Source: Pseudomonas sp. RSB 5.4
Lineage (GTDB): Bacteria; Pseudomonadota; Gammaproteobacteria; Pseudomonadales; Pseudomonadaceae
Length of the DNA stretch: 64,000 bases
Direction of reading: 5' to 3'
Assembly: GCF_037126175.1 (NCBI RefSeq)
Contig: NZ_CP146986.1
Coordinates: forward strand, 2,136,501 to 2,200,500
Both the position numbers and the translations under genes were made by a program. Shown here in pieces: positions 26,910 to 34,901 of this stretch; the first letter of the stretch is position 1; each line of letters starts with the position of its first letter. The notes beneath the pieces are model-generated. The model saw nothing but the letters and a program-made list of their open reading frames with translations. It was not told where the DNA came from and ran no database searches.

Positions 26910-27224
26910 TTACAGCCACCAGCGCAGCAAAAAGAAGAACGCCATGCTCAATAGCATGCTCAGCAAGGTATTACGGGTATAGATAACCAAACCTACTGCC
27001 ACTAACGAACTAAGCAAATACGGGTTATCCCACTGCAAATTCAGCTGTTTGTCCGGCATGAACACGATCGGCCCGCAGATCGCGGTGAGCATGCCCGGTA
27101 CGGCAAACCCGAGAAACTGCCGAGCATTACTGCTCAAACGTACCGGCAGGCGCGGTTCGAGAAAAACGTATCGGTTGAGGAACACCAGAATCCCCATGCC
27201 GAAAATCACTGCCCAGACCATCAT
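26910..27224 (-). CDS. azlD: AzlD-family branched-chain amino acid export subunit
   Basis: The 104-aa protein consists of about four hydrophobic helices, with RYVFLEPRLPVRLSSNARQF between the first two, typical of AzlD. With AzlC it forms an inner-membrane exporter for branched-chain amino acids or analogues. Its ATG at 27224 overlaps the azlC stop as ATGA, so the two are translationally coupled. GGGGGC precedes the start. Confidence 0.9.
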   Translation of the reverse strand: MMVWAVIFGMGILVFLNRYVFLEPRLPVRLSSNARQFLGFAVPGMLTAICGPIVFMPDKQLNLQWDNPYLLSSLVAVGLVIYTRNTLLSMLLSMAFFFLLRWWL

Positions 27225-27919
27225 GTGCGCCCCCGATACAGCTTGTTGCAGACAAATCCTGCGGTCATCCCGGCCAGCCCTGACAACACCAGCGCCGAGC
27301 CCCACTGCCAATAACTGAACAGCACCGAGCAGAACAAAGACACGGCCACGCACACCACGGTCGGCACATTACGCACCACCGGGGTGATCAACGCGATGAA
27401 GGTGGCGGCAATCGAGAAGTCCAGCCCCAGGTGCTCAAGCCCTGGAATGCTGCTGCCCAGGACGATGCCGGCCAGGGTGAACAGGTTCCAGGCGATATAG
27501 AACGTCAGACCGACGCCCAAGGCGTACCAGCGATTGAACTGCTGGCGATCATGCTGACTGGTCAGGGCGAACAGTTCATCGGTGAGCAAAAAGCCCAGGC
27601 CGATGCGCCAGCGCCCGGGCAGCGGCGAAATCACCGAGCGCATGCTCATCCCGTACAGCAAGTGTTGCGAGGTCAGCAGCAGCGTGGTCAACAGAATCGA
27701 GAAAATCCCGGCACCGCCCTTGAGCATGCCGATCGCCACCAGTTGCGCGGCCCCCGCGAACACGATGCTCGACAGGCCCTGCCCCTGTAACGGCGTGAGA
27801 TTGGCTTCAATCGCCATGGAGCCGGCCAGCAGCCCCCAAGGCGCCGTCGCCAGGGATAACGGCATGATCGCCGCAGCGCCGCGAAGAAACGCACGGCGCG
27901 GCATAAGTGAGTCAGACAT
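27221..27919 (-). CDS. azlC: AzlC-family branched-chain amino acid exporter
   Basis: The 232-aa membrane protein carries AzlC marks: an N-terminal APWGLLAGSMAIEANLTP segment, GAAQLVAIGML, LLTSQHLLYGMSMR and GFLLTDELFAL. It is the larger subunit of the AzlCD exporter. The start at 27919 (MSDSLMPRRAFLRG) is chosen because GAAGAG lies upstream and the longer frame adds unrelated residues. The twin-arginine-looking RRAFLRG is simply a positive cytoplasmic end before helix 1. Confidence 0.9.
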   Translation of the reverse strand: MSDSLMPRRAFLRGAAAIMPLSLATAPWGLLAGSMAIEANLTPLQGQGLSSIVFAGAAQLVAIGMLKGGAGIFSILLTTLLLTSQHLLYGMSMRSVISPLPGRWRIGLGFLLTDELFALTSQHDRQQFNRWYALGVGLTFYIAWNLFTLAGIVLGSSIPGLEHLGLDFSIAATFIALITPVVRNVPTVVCVAVSLFCSVLFSYWQWGSALVLSGLAGMTAGFVCNKLYRGRT

Positions 27920-28071
27920 AACGCTCTTCAACCGAGGAAACGGTCGCAGACTCTGCCAGTAAATGCCCTGTCGCGGCTTGAACAATCTTGCGCACTTGCG
28001 CTAAATCGCCGCGCCCCGGTACGACTGTCGGCGTACCATGGGAGCCTTCACAACCGCGTCAGGGAGACGAC

Positions 28072-28458
28072 ATGCTGTACCGAATCGCAGCCGACGGGCT
28101 GGTGCTGTTCCATCTGTCATTTATTCTTTTCGTGCTGTTCGGCGGGCTGCTGGTACTCAAGTGGCCACGCTTGATGTGGCTGCACCTGCCGGCGGCCGCG
28201 TGGGGCGTGGCGGTCGAGGTGTTACACCTGACCTGTCCGCTGACCTACTGGGAAAACCTGATGCGCCACGCCGCCGGGCAGACCGAATACGCCGGCGGCT
28301 TCATCGAGCACTACGTCTGGCCGATCATCTACCCCGCCGGCCTGACGCCGCAGATTCAGTTGGCGCTGGGCAGCGTGGTGCTGGTGATCAACCTGCTGGT
28401 CTACGGGCGCCTGCTGCGGCGCTGGCAACTGCGCCGCGCCAGCCGCATCCCGTTTTAA
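28072..28458 (+). CDS. DUF2784 membrane protein
   Basis: The 128-aa protein has four hydrophobic helices and the DUF2784 pattern: LVLFHLSFILFVLFGG, WGVAVEVLHLTCPLTYWE, and a conserved IEHYVWPIIYP. Function is unknown; the family is widespread and its conserved acidic/aromatic residues suggest a redox or transport role. AGGGAGACGAC precedes ATG 28072. Its stop overlaps the stop of the convergent DUF3087 gene by four bases. Confidence 0.88.
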   Translation: MLYRIAADGLVLFHLSFILFVLFGGLLVLKWPRLMWLHLPAAAWGVAVEVLHLTCPLTYWENLMRHAAGQTEYAGGFIEHYVWPIIYPAGLTPQIQLALGSVVLVINLLVYGRLLRRWQLRRASRIPF

Positions 28459-28982
28459 CGCGTGGCGGGTTTCAAGGCTTGCAGCCAGGCCGGATCCAGG
28501 CGCTTCTGGTCGATCTCCAGGCCCAGCGCCTGCATCCGCTCCTTGTGCGCCTCGACTTCCCGATGTAGTTGCGCATGATCGCTGGAGTTACCGTCCAGTT
28601 CGTGCATCTGGGTCAGCCCCAGATGATAGAAGCGCAGCACCTTCATCGCGGTCGGATCGTTCTGCTCCACCGCCGCCGTCACCTGATGCATCACGTTGGT
28701 CACGCTCATCAGGCTGCGCTTGAGCCGCCAGCTATAGACTGCCGGGGCCATCCAGGTCTGATGCCAGAACTGCCCGCGCATCAGCGCCGCTGTCAGCAGG
28801 AACGCGACGAACACCCCGCCGACATTGAAGCGCAGATTGTCGCCGCCGGGTTCGCCGAACAGCGTCACCGCCGCCATCGAAAGCACCATCGCCAACACCA
28901 GAAACAGCACGGCAATGATCAGCGTGCTGCGGCGGGTCTGCTGGCGAAACGTTGCTGGGTCCATCGGCTGGATCTCGAACAT
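28455..28982 (-). CDS. DUF3087 membrane protein
   Basis: The 175-aa protein has two N-terminal helices (about 21-43 and 53-68) followed by a long helical cytoplasmic part with MHQVTAAVEQNDPTAMKVLR and HREVEAHKERMQALGL. This matches DUF3087, of unknown function, common in Pseudomonas and related gamma-proteobacteria. AAGGAAG upstream supports ATG 28982. The gene is a single unit convergent with DUF2784. Confidence 0.85.
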   Translation of the reverse strand: MFEIQPMDPATFRQQTRRSTLIIAVLFLVLAMVLSMAAVTLFGEPGGDNLRFNVGGVFVAFLLTAALMRGQFWHQTWMAPAVYSWRLKRSLMSVTNVMHQVTAAVEQNDPTAMKVLRFYHLGLTQMHELDGNSSDHAQLHREVEAHKERMQALGLEIDQKRLDPAWLQALKPATR

Positions 28983-29207
28983 CGGGCATGACTTCCTTGA
29001 GCGATAAAAAGGGCAACGGAAAAAACTCGCCGGCGCATTATCGCCTCTCTCGGGGATTTAGCTATGCTGGGGGCCCTTTTCATCTTTTCAGCGTCCAACG
29101 GGGGACATGGCGGTACAGCGCAGATCGTGCCATCTTCATTCATGGATACACACTATTCGGATGCCATTTGCCTGCCACTGGAATGACATCGTTTTAAGGA
29201 TCATTGC

Positions 29208-30581
29208 ATGACCCAACGACACGTAATCAATGCCTCGGTCAGCCCGAAAGGCAGCCTGGAAACCCTTTCTCAACGTGAAGTTCAGCAACTGAGCGAAGCC
29301 GGATCCGGCAGCACCTACACCCTCTTCCGCCAGTGCGCCCTGGCCATCCTCAATACCGGCGCGCATGTCGACAACGCCAAGACCATCCTCGAAGCCTACA
29401 AGGACTTCGAAATCCGCATTCACCAGCAGGATCGCGGCGTGCGCCTCGAACTGCTGAACGCCCCGGCCGACGCGTTCGTCGACGGCGAAATGATCGCCAG
29501 CACCCGCGAGATGCTGTTCAGCGCCCTGCGTGACATCGTCTACACCGAAAACGAACTCGACAGCCAACGCATCGACCTCAGCTCCTCACAAGGCATCAGC
29601 GACTACGTGTTCCACCTGCTGCGCAACGCGCGCACCCTGCGTCCGGGCGTCGAGCCGAAAATCGTCGTGTGCTGGGGCGGTCACTCGATCAACACCGAAG
29701 AATACAAATACACCAAGAAAGTCGGCCACGAACTGGGCCTGCGCAGCCTCGACATCTGCACCGGTTGCGGCCCCGGCGTGATGAAAGGCCCGATGAAGGG
29801 CGCGACCATCGCCCACGCCAAACAGCGCATCCACGGCGGTCGCTACCTCGGCCTGACCGAGCCGGGGATCATCGCCGCCGAAGCGCCGAACCCGATCGTC
29901 AATGAGCTGGTGATCCTGCCGGACATCGAAAAACGTCTGGAAGCATTCGTGCGTGTCGGCCACGGCATCATCATCTTCCCGGGCGGCGCCGGCACCGCCG
30001 AAGAGTTCCTGTACCTGCTGGGCATCCTGATGCACCCGGACAACGCCGGCCTGCCGTTCCCGGTGATCCTGACCGGGCCGAAACATGCCGCGCCGTATCT
30101 GGAACAACTCGACGCGTTCGTCACCGCCACCCTCGGCGATGCAGCGAAGCAGCACTATCAGATCATCATCGACGACCCGGCCGAGGTCGCCCGGCAGATG
30201 ACGGCGGGTCTCAAAGCGGTGAAGCAGTTCCGCCGCGAGCGTAACGACGCGTTCCACTTCAACTGGCTGCTGAAGATTGACGAGAGTTTCCAGCGTCCGT
30301 TCGATCCGACCCACGAGAACATGGCCAATCTGAAACTGCACCGCGACCAGCCGCCCCACGAACTGGCGGCCAACCTGCGCCGCGCGTTCTCGGGGATCGT
30401 CGCCGGCAACGTCAAGGACAAGGGCATCCGCTTGATCGAAGAACACGGGCCGTACCAGATCCGTGGTGACGCGGCGATCATGCAACCGCTCGACGCGCTG
30501 CTCAAAGCCTTCGTCGCCCAGCATCGGATGAAACTGCCGGGCGGAGCGGCGTATGTGCCGTGCTATCGCGTGGTGGCGTAA
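29208..30581 (+). CDS. ppnN: Pyrimidine/purine nucleotide 5'-monophosphate nucleosidase
   Basis: This 457-aa protein is a close match to E. coli PpnN (YgdH, 454 aa). The central LOG domain holds VVCWGGHSIN, CTGCGPGVMKGPMKG and the catalytic PGGAGTAEEFLYLLG. The C-terminal block HRMKLPGGAAYVPCY matches the E. coli tail. It splits nucleoside monophosphates into base and ribose 5-phosphate and in E. coli is controlled by (p)ppGpp. AAGGA precedes ATG 29208. It is a single-gene unit followed by a REP pair. Confidence 0.95.
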   Translation: MTQRHVINASVSPKGSLETLSQREVQQLSEAGSGSTYTLFRQCALAILNTGAHVDNAKTILEAYKDFEIRIHQQDRGVRLELLNAPADAFVDGEMIASTREMLFSALRDIVYTENELDSQRIDLSSSQGISDYVFHLLRNARTLRPGVEPKIVVCWGGHSINTEEYKYTKKVGHELGLRSLDICTGCGPGVMKGPMKGATIAHAKQRIHGGRYLGLTEPGIIAAEAPNPIVNELVILPDIEKRLEAFVRVGHGIIIFPGGAGTAEEFLYLLGILMHPDNAGLPFPVILTGPKHAAPYLEQLDAFVTATLGDAAKQHYQIIIDDPAEVARQMTAGLKAVKQFRRERNDAFHFNWLLKIDESFQRPFDPTHENMANLKLHRDQPPHELAANLRRAFSGIVAGNVKDKGIRLIEEHGPYQIRGDAAIMQPLDALLKAFVAQHRMKLPGGAAYVPCYRVVA

Positions 30582-30606
30582 CTTTTCAGCCGCCGCATCA
30601 GCCAAT

Positions 30607-30694
30607 GTGGGAGCGGGCTTGCTCGCGAAGAGGCCGTGTCAGTCAACCACAATGTTGCCTGACACACCCCTTTCGCGAGCAAGCCCGCTCCCAC
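30607..30694. repeat. REP doublet
   Basis: A forward arm at 30607 and a reverse arm ending at 30694 flank about 40 bases downstream of ppnN. Both arms are of the standard GGGAGCGGGCTTGCTCGC subtype. Confidence 0.9.
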
Positions 30695-30822
30695 TATTGT
30701 TTTGAGGTCAATCCGATGCTGCCAATCAGCCTTTGTTTCTGACACAAAAGCCCCGTACATTCCTCACGACAGCCACCACCGGCCCGTACTAAGCTTCGCG
30801 ATCAATTTTTCAGGGACGATTC

Positions 30823-31542
30823 ATGAAACGGATTGCCGCGTGTCTGCTGTCACTCCTGGCCCTGGCGGCCGATGCGGCCGATCTGCAACTGCTCACCGAC
30901 AACCACCCGCCCCTGCATTTCCAGCAAGGCGATCAACTGGTGGGTTACGGCGTGGATGTGGTGCGCGCGCTGGCCGAACAGACCGGCGACCGGATCGATC
31001 TGCAACAAGTGCCGTTGCTGCGCGCCCTGCGCACCGCCAGCGAAACACCCAACACCGGCGTCTTCACCGTCCTGCGTACCGACGAGCGCGATGACCGCTA
31101 TCAATGGGTCGGGCCGCTGATTGAAGTCGAAACTGCGCTGTATCAGCCGCCGGTAAAAACCCTGCAGCAGGCGGATCAGGCCGGTCGTATCAGCGTGCCG
31201 CGCAAATGGCTGATCTACAGCTACCTGCAACAGCAGAACCTGAAGAACCTCGACGGCGTCGAAACCCCGGAACAGATGATGCGACTGTTCAGCCTTGGCC
31301 GGACCGACTTCGTAGTCTCCGACACCCTGTCCACCGCCGCACTGGCCCGCACCCAAGGCATGGAACCGGGACGCTTGCAGTATCAGATTCCGCTGATGAA
31401 ACAGGACACCTACATTGCCTTTTCGCGGCAGACCGATCCGGGTCAGGTGCAACGCTGGCAGCAGGCACTGGAAACCTTGCGCGCCGATGGGCGAATGGAA
31501 CAGATTCGCCAGCGCTGGTTGATGAATGCACTGCCGAGATGA
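30823..31542 (+). CDS. Periplasmic amino-acid-type solute-binding protein
   Basis: The 239-aa protein has a signal peptide (ACLLSLLALAADA, cleavage near ADA-AD) and a type-II binding-protein fold of the SBP_bac_3 class: LLTDNHPPLHFQ, VGYGVDVVRALAEQTG and late FVVSDTLSTAAL. Stand-alone members of this class bind polar amino acids or act as sensors. No permease or ATPase is adjacent, so it may use a distant transporter or feed a sensor. It lies between two REP pairs. Confidence 0.82.
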   Translation: MKRIAACLLSLLALAADAADLQLLTDNHPPLHFQQGDQLVGYGVDVVRALAEQTGDRIDLQQVPLLRALRTASETPNTGVFTVLRTDERDDRYQWVGPLIEVETALYQPPVKTLQQADQAGRISVPRKWLIYSYLQQQNLKNLDGVETPEQMMRLFSLGRTDFVVSDTLSTAALARTQGMEPGRLQYQIPLMKQDTYIAFSRQTDPGQVQRWQQALETLRADGRMEQIRQRWLMNALPR

Positions 31543-31561
31543 CTGAGCTGCCCCGTTCAAC

Positions 31562-31650
31562 TGCAGGAGTGAGCCTGCTCGCGATAGCGTCAGCCCCTTC
31601 AGCAATGAGGTGACTGACCCAACGCTATCGCGAGCAGGCTCACTCCTACA
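31562..31650. repeat. REP doublet, GGAGTGAGCCTGCTCGC subtype
   Basis: Both arms are the variant subtype GGAGTGAGCCTGCTCGCGA, extending into GATAGCGT/ACGCTATC, so the stem is longer than at standard sites. It lies between two convergent genes. Confidence 0.88.
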
Positions 31651-31674
31651 GGGATCTGTGCAGCCGGTCTGCTT

Positions 31675-33069
31675 TCATTCCACCAGCCGCGCCGCCAGCG
31701 CCTTCGCCTGCAATGCCACATCTGTCACCGCCGTGCTCTCCCACCACATCCCGCGCAACGGTGGCCCCATCGCGAACAATCGGCTGCCGGCCTGCCCTTC
31801 AGCGTCCAGCACCGCACCGTCCACCGCCGCCGCAATCCCCAAGGCCAACGGCCCCGGACGCACCAGCCCGCGCGCCAACAATTGCTGCGGCAGCGGTCGC
31901 GCGACGCGGCGCCAGTCGTACTCGATGCCGCTGGAATTGATCAGCGCTGCACCCTGTACCACACAGGTTTCCACCTCGCCCCGACGCCGAATCCGAATAC
32001 TCACACCCTCGCCCGCCACCGGCTCAAGCCCCTTGAACGACGCCGCCTGAATCCGCAACCGCCCCTCGTTGTGCAAGCGCTCCACCAATGCCGCACTCAA
32101 CGGTGGCGAACGGTGATGATGACTCTCCCACCACGGCCGTACATGACGTACGAATTGTCGACGCTGCACGTCAGTCGCCTGACTCCACAGCCGTCCGATG
32201 TGCGCCCGCACCGTGTCCAGCGGCGCCTGCCAGTCGATGCCTTGGACGATCGCCTCACGACAATGCCGACGTAGCTCGCGCAACAACTGTCGCGGCGTGC
32301 GAATGCTCTGATCCTCGGCGAGGAAATCCACCCACGCCGGCGGTTGTCGACGCACATGGGGCAACAGTCCATGACGGGAAAACACTTCGATCGGCCCGCG
32401 ATGCCCGGCCTGCTCAAGCGAAACCACCGCATCAACCATGGTCAGGCCGGAGCCGATGATCAGCACGGTCGATTGCGGATCGAGCTGGCGCATGGCCGCA
32501 ACATCCCACGGATCAAGCGCTGCGGCATTCAGGCCGCTGGATTGTTTCTGCGGCGTGCGAGCGGCGGGGAACATGCCCGTGGCGAGCACGGCGCGAGCAC
32601 CGCGCAGCGTCTGCCCAATGCTCAAGCTCAGTTGCACCGAGTCGGCATCGGTTTGCAAATCGATGGCTTCGGCGCAGATGTGCTCGACCGTCGAACCGTG
32701 CTGCGCACCAACGACCCGCGCTTCGGCCAGACGCTGCTGCACATACACGCCAAACAATCCGCGTGGCGGGAACAGCTCACTGATCGGCACGTTCTGCTCG
32801 GCAGATTGCGGCCAGCCGCCAGCGGCAATGTGCGCGGTCAGCCATTGAGTCAGATCATCCGGGTTGTCCGGGTCGACACTCATGCGCGCCGCATTGCCGT
32901 TGAGCGTGTGGCCAAGCTCGACGGCGCTGTAGGCTTCGCCACGGCCGAGCTCGGCGCGTGGTTCAATGACCAGAATCTTGCGTTGGCCGGGCAGTCGCAG
33001 CAATTGCACGGCCAGCATCGTGCCGCTGAGGCCACCGCCGATGATCAGGATGTCTGCGTTCTGATTCAT
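31675..33069 (-). CDS. FAD/NAD(P)-binding oxidoreductase (NAD_binding_9 type)
   Basis: The 464-aa protein begins with a Rossmann ADP-binding motif IIGGGLSGTMLAVQLL (residues 9-24). A second dinucleotide site STVLIIGSGLTMVDAVVSL and HTLNGNAARMSVDP near the N-terminus fit the FAD-NAD(P)-binding family found as hydroxyacylglutathione- or siderophore-linked oxidoreductases. Its substrate is unknown. Its start lies one base from the stop of the XRE-cupin regulator on the same strand, so the two are probably co-transcribed. Confidence 0.85.
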   Translation of the reverse strand: MNQNADILIIGGGLSGTMLAVQLLRLPGQRKILVIEPRAELGRGEAYSAVELGHTLNGNAARMSVDPDNPDDLTQWLTAHIAAGGWPQSAEQNVPISELFPPRGLFGVYVQQRLAEARVVGAQHGSTVEHICAEAIDLQTDADSVQLSLSIGQTLRGARAVLATGMFPAARTPQKQSSGLNAAALDPWDVAAMRQLDPQSTVLIIGSGLTMVDAVVSLEQAGHRGPIEVFSRHGLLPHVRRQPPAWVDFLAEDQSIRTPRQLLRELRRHCREAIVQGIDWQAPLDTVRAHIGRLWSQATDVQRRQFVRHVRPWWESHHHRSPPLSAALVERLHNEGRLRIQAASFKGLEPVAGEGVSIRIRRRGEVETCVVQGAALINSSGIEYDWRRVARPLPQQLLARGLVRPGPLALGIAAAVDGAVLDAEGQAGSRLFAMGPPLRGMWWESTAVTDVALQAKALAARLVE

Positions 33070-33070
33070 T

Positions 33071-33646
33071 TCAAATCACCACATTGCGCACAAACCGCAC
33101 CGCGACCGCTCCGTCATTGCGATAGCCGTGCGGCTGGTTGCTGGCAAACATGAAAAACTCACCGGCGGAAATGGTGTTGGCCACGTCGCCAACCGTTAAC
33201 GTCAAGCAACCTTCGAACACGTAAATCTGTTCGCTCCAGCCATCGGCGTCTGGTTGCGAAGGATAAATCTCACCCGGTTGCAGGCACCATTCCCACTGTT
33301 CGACTTCACGGGTGGCGGTGGCCTTGGACAACAACACCGCTTTGCTGCCGGGAATCACTCCGGCCCACGCCACCTCGTTGATGCGGCTGGTATCGCGCGC
33401 GTCGGGGGCCTGGATCAGGTCGCTGAACGCTACGTCGAGCGCTTCGGCGACCCGGTCGAGGGTGGTCAGGCTGACATTCTTTTCCCCGGCCTCGATCGCC
33501 ACCAGCATGCGCCGACTGACGCCGGACTTTTCCGCCAGCGCGGTCTGGCTCATGTCGGCAGCGTGGCGCAGGCGCCGGACGTTATGACTGACGTGTTGCA
33601 GGACGGACGCCCGTTGGCTGGAATCTTTGTGCACTATATTGCTCAC
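33071..33646 (-). CDS. XRE-family regulator with cupin domain
   Basis: The protein of about 191 aa has an N-terminal helix-turn-helix (LRHAADMSQTALAEKSGVSR) and a C-terminal cupin barrel (WSEQIYVFEGCLTLTVGD, FFMFASNQPHGYRN). This layout is typical of small-molecule-sensing repressors that control an adjacent exporter or enzyme. A GTG at 33646 is chosen (MSNIVHKDSSQR); a second GTG lies at 33634 and neither has a clear ribosome site. It is divergent from the EamA exporter and upstream of the FAD/NAD(P) oxidoreductase. Confidence 0.85.
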   Translation of the reverse strand: MSNIVHKDSSQRASVLQHVSHNVRRLRHAADMSQTALAEKSGVSRRMLVAIEAGEKNVSLTTLDRVAEALDVAFSDLIQAPDARDTSRINEVAWAGVIPGSKAVLLSKATATREVEQWEWCLQPGEIYPSQPDADGWSEQIYVFEGCLTLTVGDVANTISAGEFFMFASNQPHGYRNDGAVAVRFVRNVVI

Positions 33647-33719
33647 TCGGTGGGGTTGGGCAGTATACTGCGCAACGTTGGGCGCATTGTGCGTCCTGCC
33701 TTTTATAGTGCGCAAGGTC
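33639..33719. promoter_or_regulatory. Divergent promoter/operator of XRE-cupin and EamA genes
   Basis: The interval holds a good -10 (TATACT, 33664-33669) reading towards the exporter, an eight-base palindrome CAACGTTG (33673-33680), and two direct GCGCAA copies (33670-33675 and 33710-33715) about 40 bases apart. These could be the operator of the cupin regulator. The regulator's start falls inside this interval. Confidence 0.45.
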
Positions 33720-34655
33720 ATGACGTCAGTGAACGGTTCCTCCACCCCTATCCGCTTCTCCCGCTTCAGCAAGGCCGAGTGCGTGCTGGTGCTGATCACC
33801 ATGGTCTGGGGCGGCACGTTCCTGCTGGTGCAACACGCTATGACCGTCAGCGGCCCGATGTTCTTCGTCGGCCTGCGCTTTGCGGCGGCGGCTTGCATCG
33901 TCGCGCTGTTCTCCTGGCGTCACTTGCGTGAACTGACCCTGTTCGAGCTCAAGGCCGGCGCCTTCATCGGCGTGGCGATCATGCTTGGTTACGGCTTGCA
34001 GACGGTTGGCCTGCAAACGATCCCGAGCAGCCAGTCGGCATTCATCACCGCGCTGTACGTGCCCTTCGTGCCGTTGCTGCAATGGCTGGTGCTGGGCCGT
34101 CGTCCGGGGTTGATGCCAAGCATCGGCATCATGCTGGCGTTTACCGGGTTGATGCTGTTGTCCGGTCCGTCCGGGGCTTCGCTGAATTTCAGCCCCGGAG
34201 AAATCGCCACGCTGATCAGCGCCATCGCGATTGCCGCCGAGATCATTCTGATCAGTACCTACGCCGGTCAGGTCGACGTGCGCCGGGTGACCGTGGTGCA
34301 ACTGGCGGTGACCTCTGTGCTGTCGTTCCTGCTGGTGGTGCCGACCGGCGAAGCGCTTCCGGATTTTTCCTGGACCTTGCTGGTGACCGCACTGGGCCTC
34401 GGCGCAGCGAGTGCGGCGATTCAGGTGGCGATGAACTGGGCACAGAAGAGTGTTTCGCCGACTCGTGCAACATTGATCTATGCCGGTGAGCCGGTATGGG
34501 CCGGGATCGTCGGGCGAATCGCCGGGGAGCGCTTGCCGGCGATTGCCTTGGTTGGCGCGGGGTTGATTGTCGCGGCGGTGATTGTCAGTGAGTTGAAGAC
34601 CAAGGGTAAGGTTGTCGAAGTGGACGTTGAGCTGGAGCGGGAGACCCAAGGCTGA
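33720..34655 (+). CDS. EamA-family (DMT) exporter
   Basis: The 311-aa protein has ten predicted helices in two EamA repeats: the first begins VLVLITMVWGGTFLLVQH, the second contains AAIQVAMNWAQKSVSPTRA and IYAGEPVWAGI. Such DMT transporters export amino acids, nucleosides or small metabolites. GCAAGG lies just before ATG 33720; the longer frame would overlap the divergent regulator. Expression is presumably repressed by the adjacent XRE-cupin protein until its ligand appears. Confidence 0.9.
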   Translation: MTSVNGSSTPIRFSRFSKAECVLVLITMVWGGTFLLVQHAMTVSGPMFFVGLRFAAAACIVALFSWRHLRELTLFELKAGAFIGVAIMLGYGLQTVGLQTIPSSQSAFITALYVPFVPLLQWLVLGRRPGLMPSIGIMLAFTGLMLLSGPSGASLNFSPGEIATLISAIAIAAEIILISTYAGQVDVRRVTVVQLAVTSVLSFLLVVPTGEALPDFSWTLLVTALGLGAASAAIQVAMNWAQKSVSPTRATLIYAGEPVWAGIVGRIAGERLPAIALVGAGLIVAAVIVSELKTKGKVVEVDVELERETQG

Positions 34656-34687
34656 TCCGCAATATCTTGAGTGCCTGACCCATCGCT

Positions 34688-34752
34688 TTCGCGAGCAAGC
34701 CCGCTCCCACCTTGAAATGTATTTCAAATGTGGGAGCGGGCTTGCTCGCGAA
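34688..34752. repeat. REP doublet (tail-to-tail)
   Basis: A reverse arm (34688-34710) and forward arm (34730-34752) flank a 19-base spacer between the EamA gene and the antiporter operon. The spacer CTTGAAATGTATTTCAAAT is itself partly palindromic. Confidence 0.9.
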
Positions 34753-34901
34753 AGGTCCATCCGTCACAACATCCCTCCCCCTGAAACAATGCCAAACCAA
34801 ATTTTTCAGACTACTTTGTAGGATTCTGAGACATCCTCGGGTTTGGTAATCAGGGAGCTGGCACGTATGATGCTTCACAAACTTCCGCAGATTAGAAGCC
34901 T

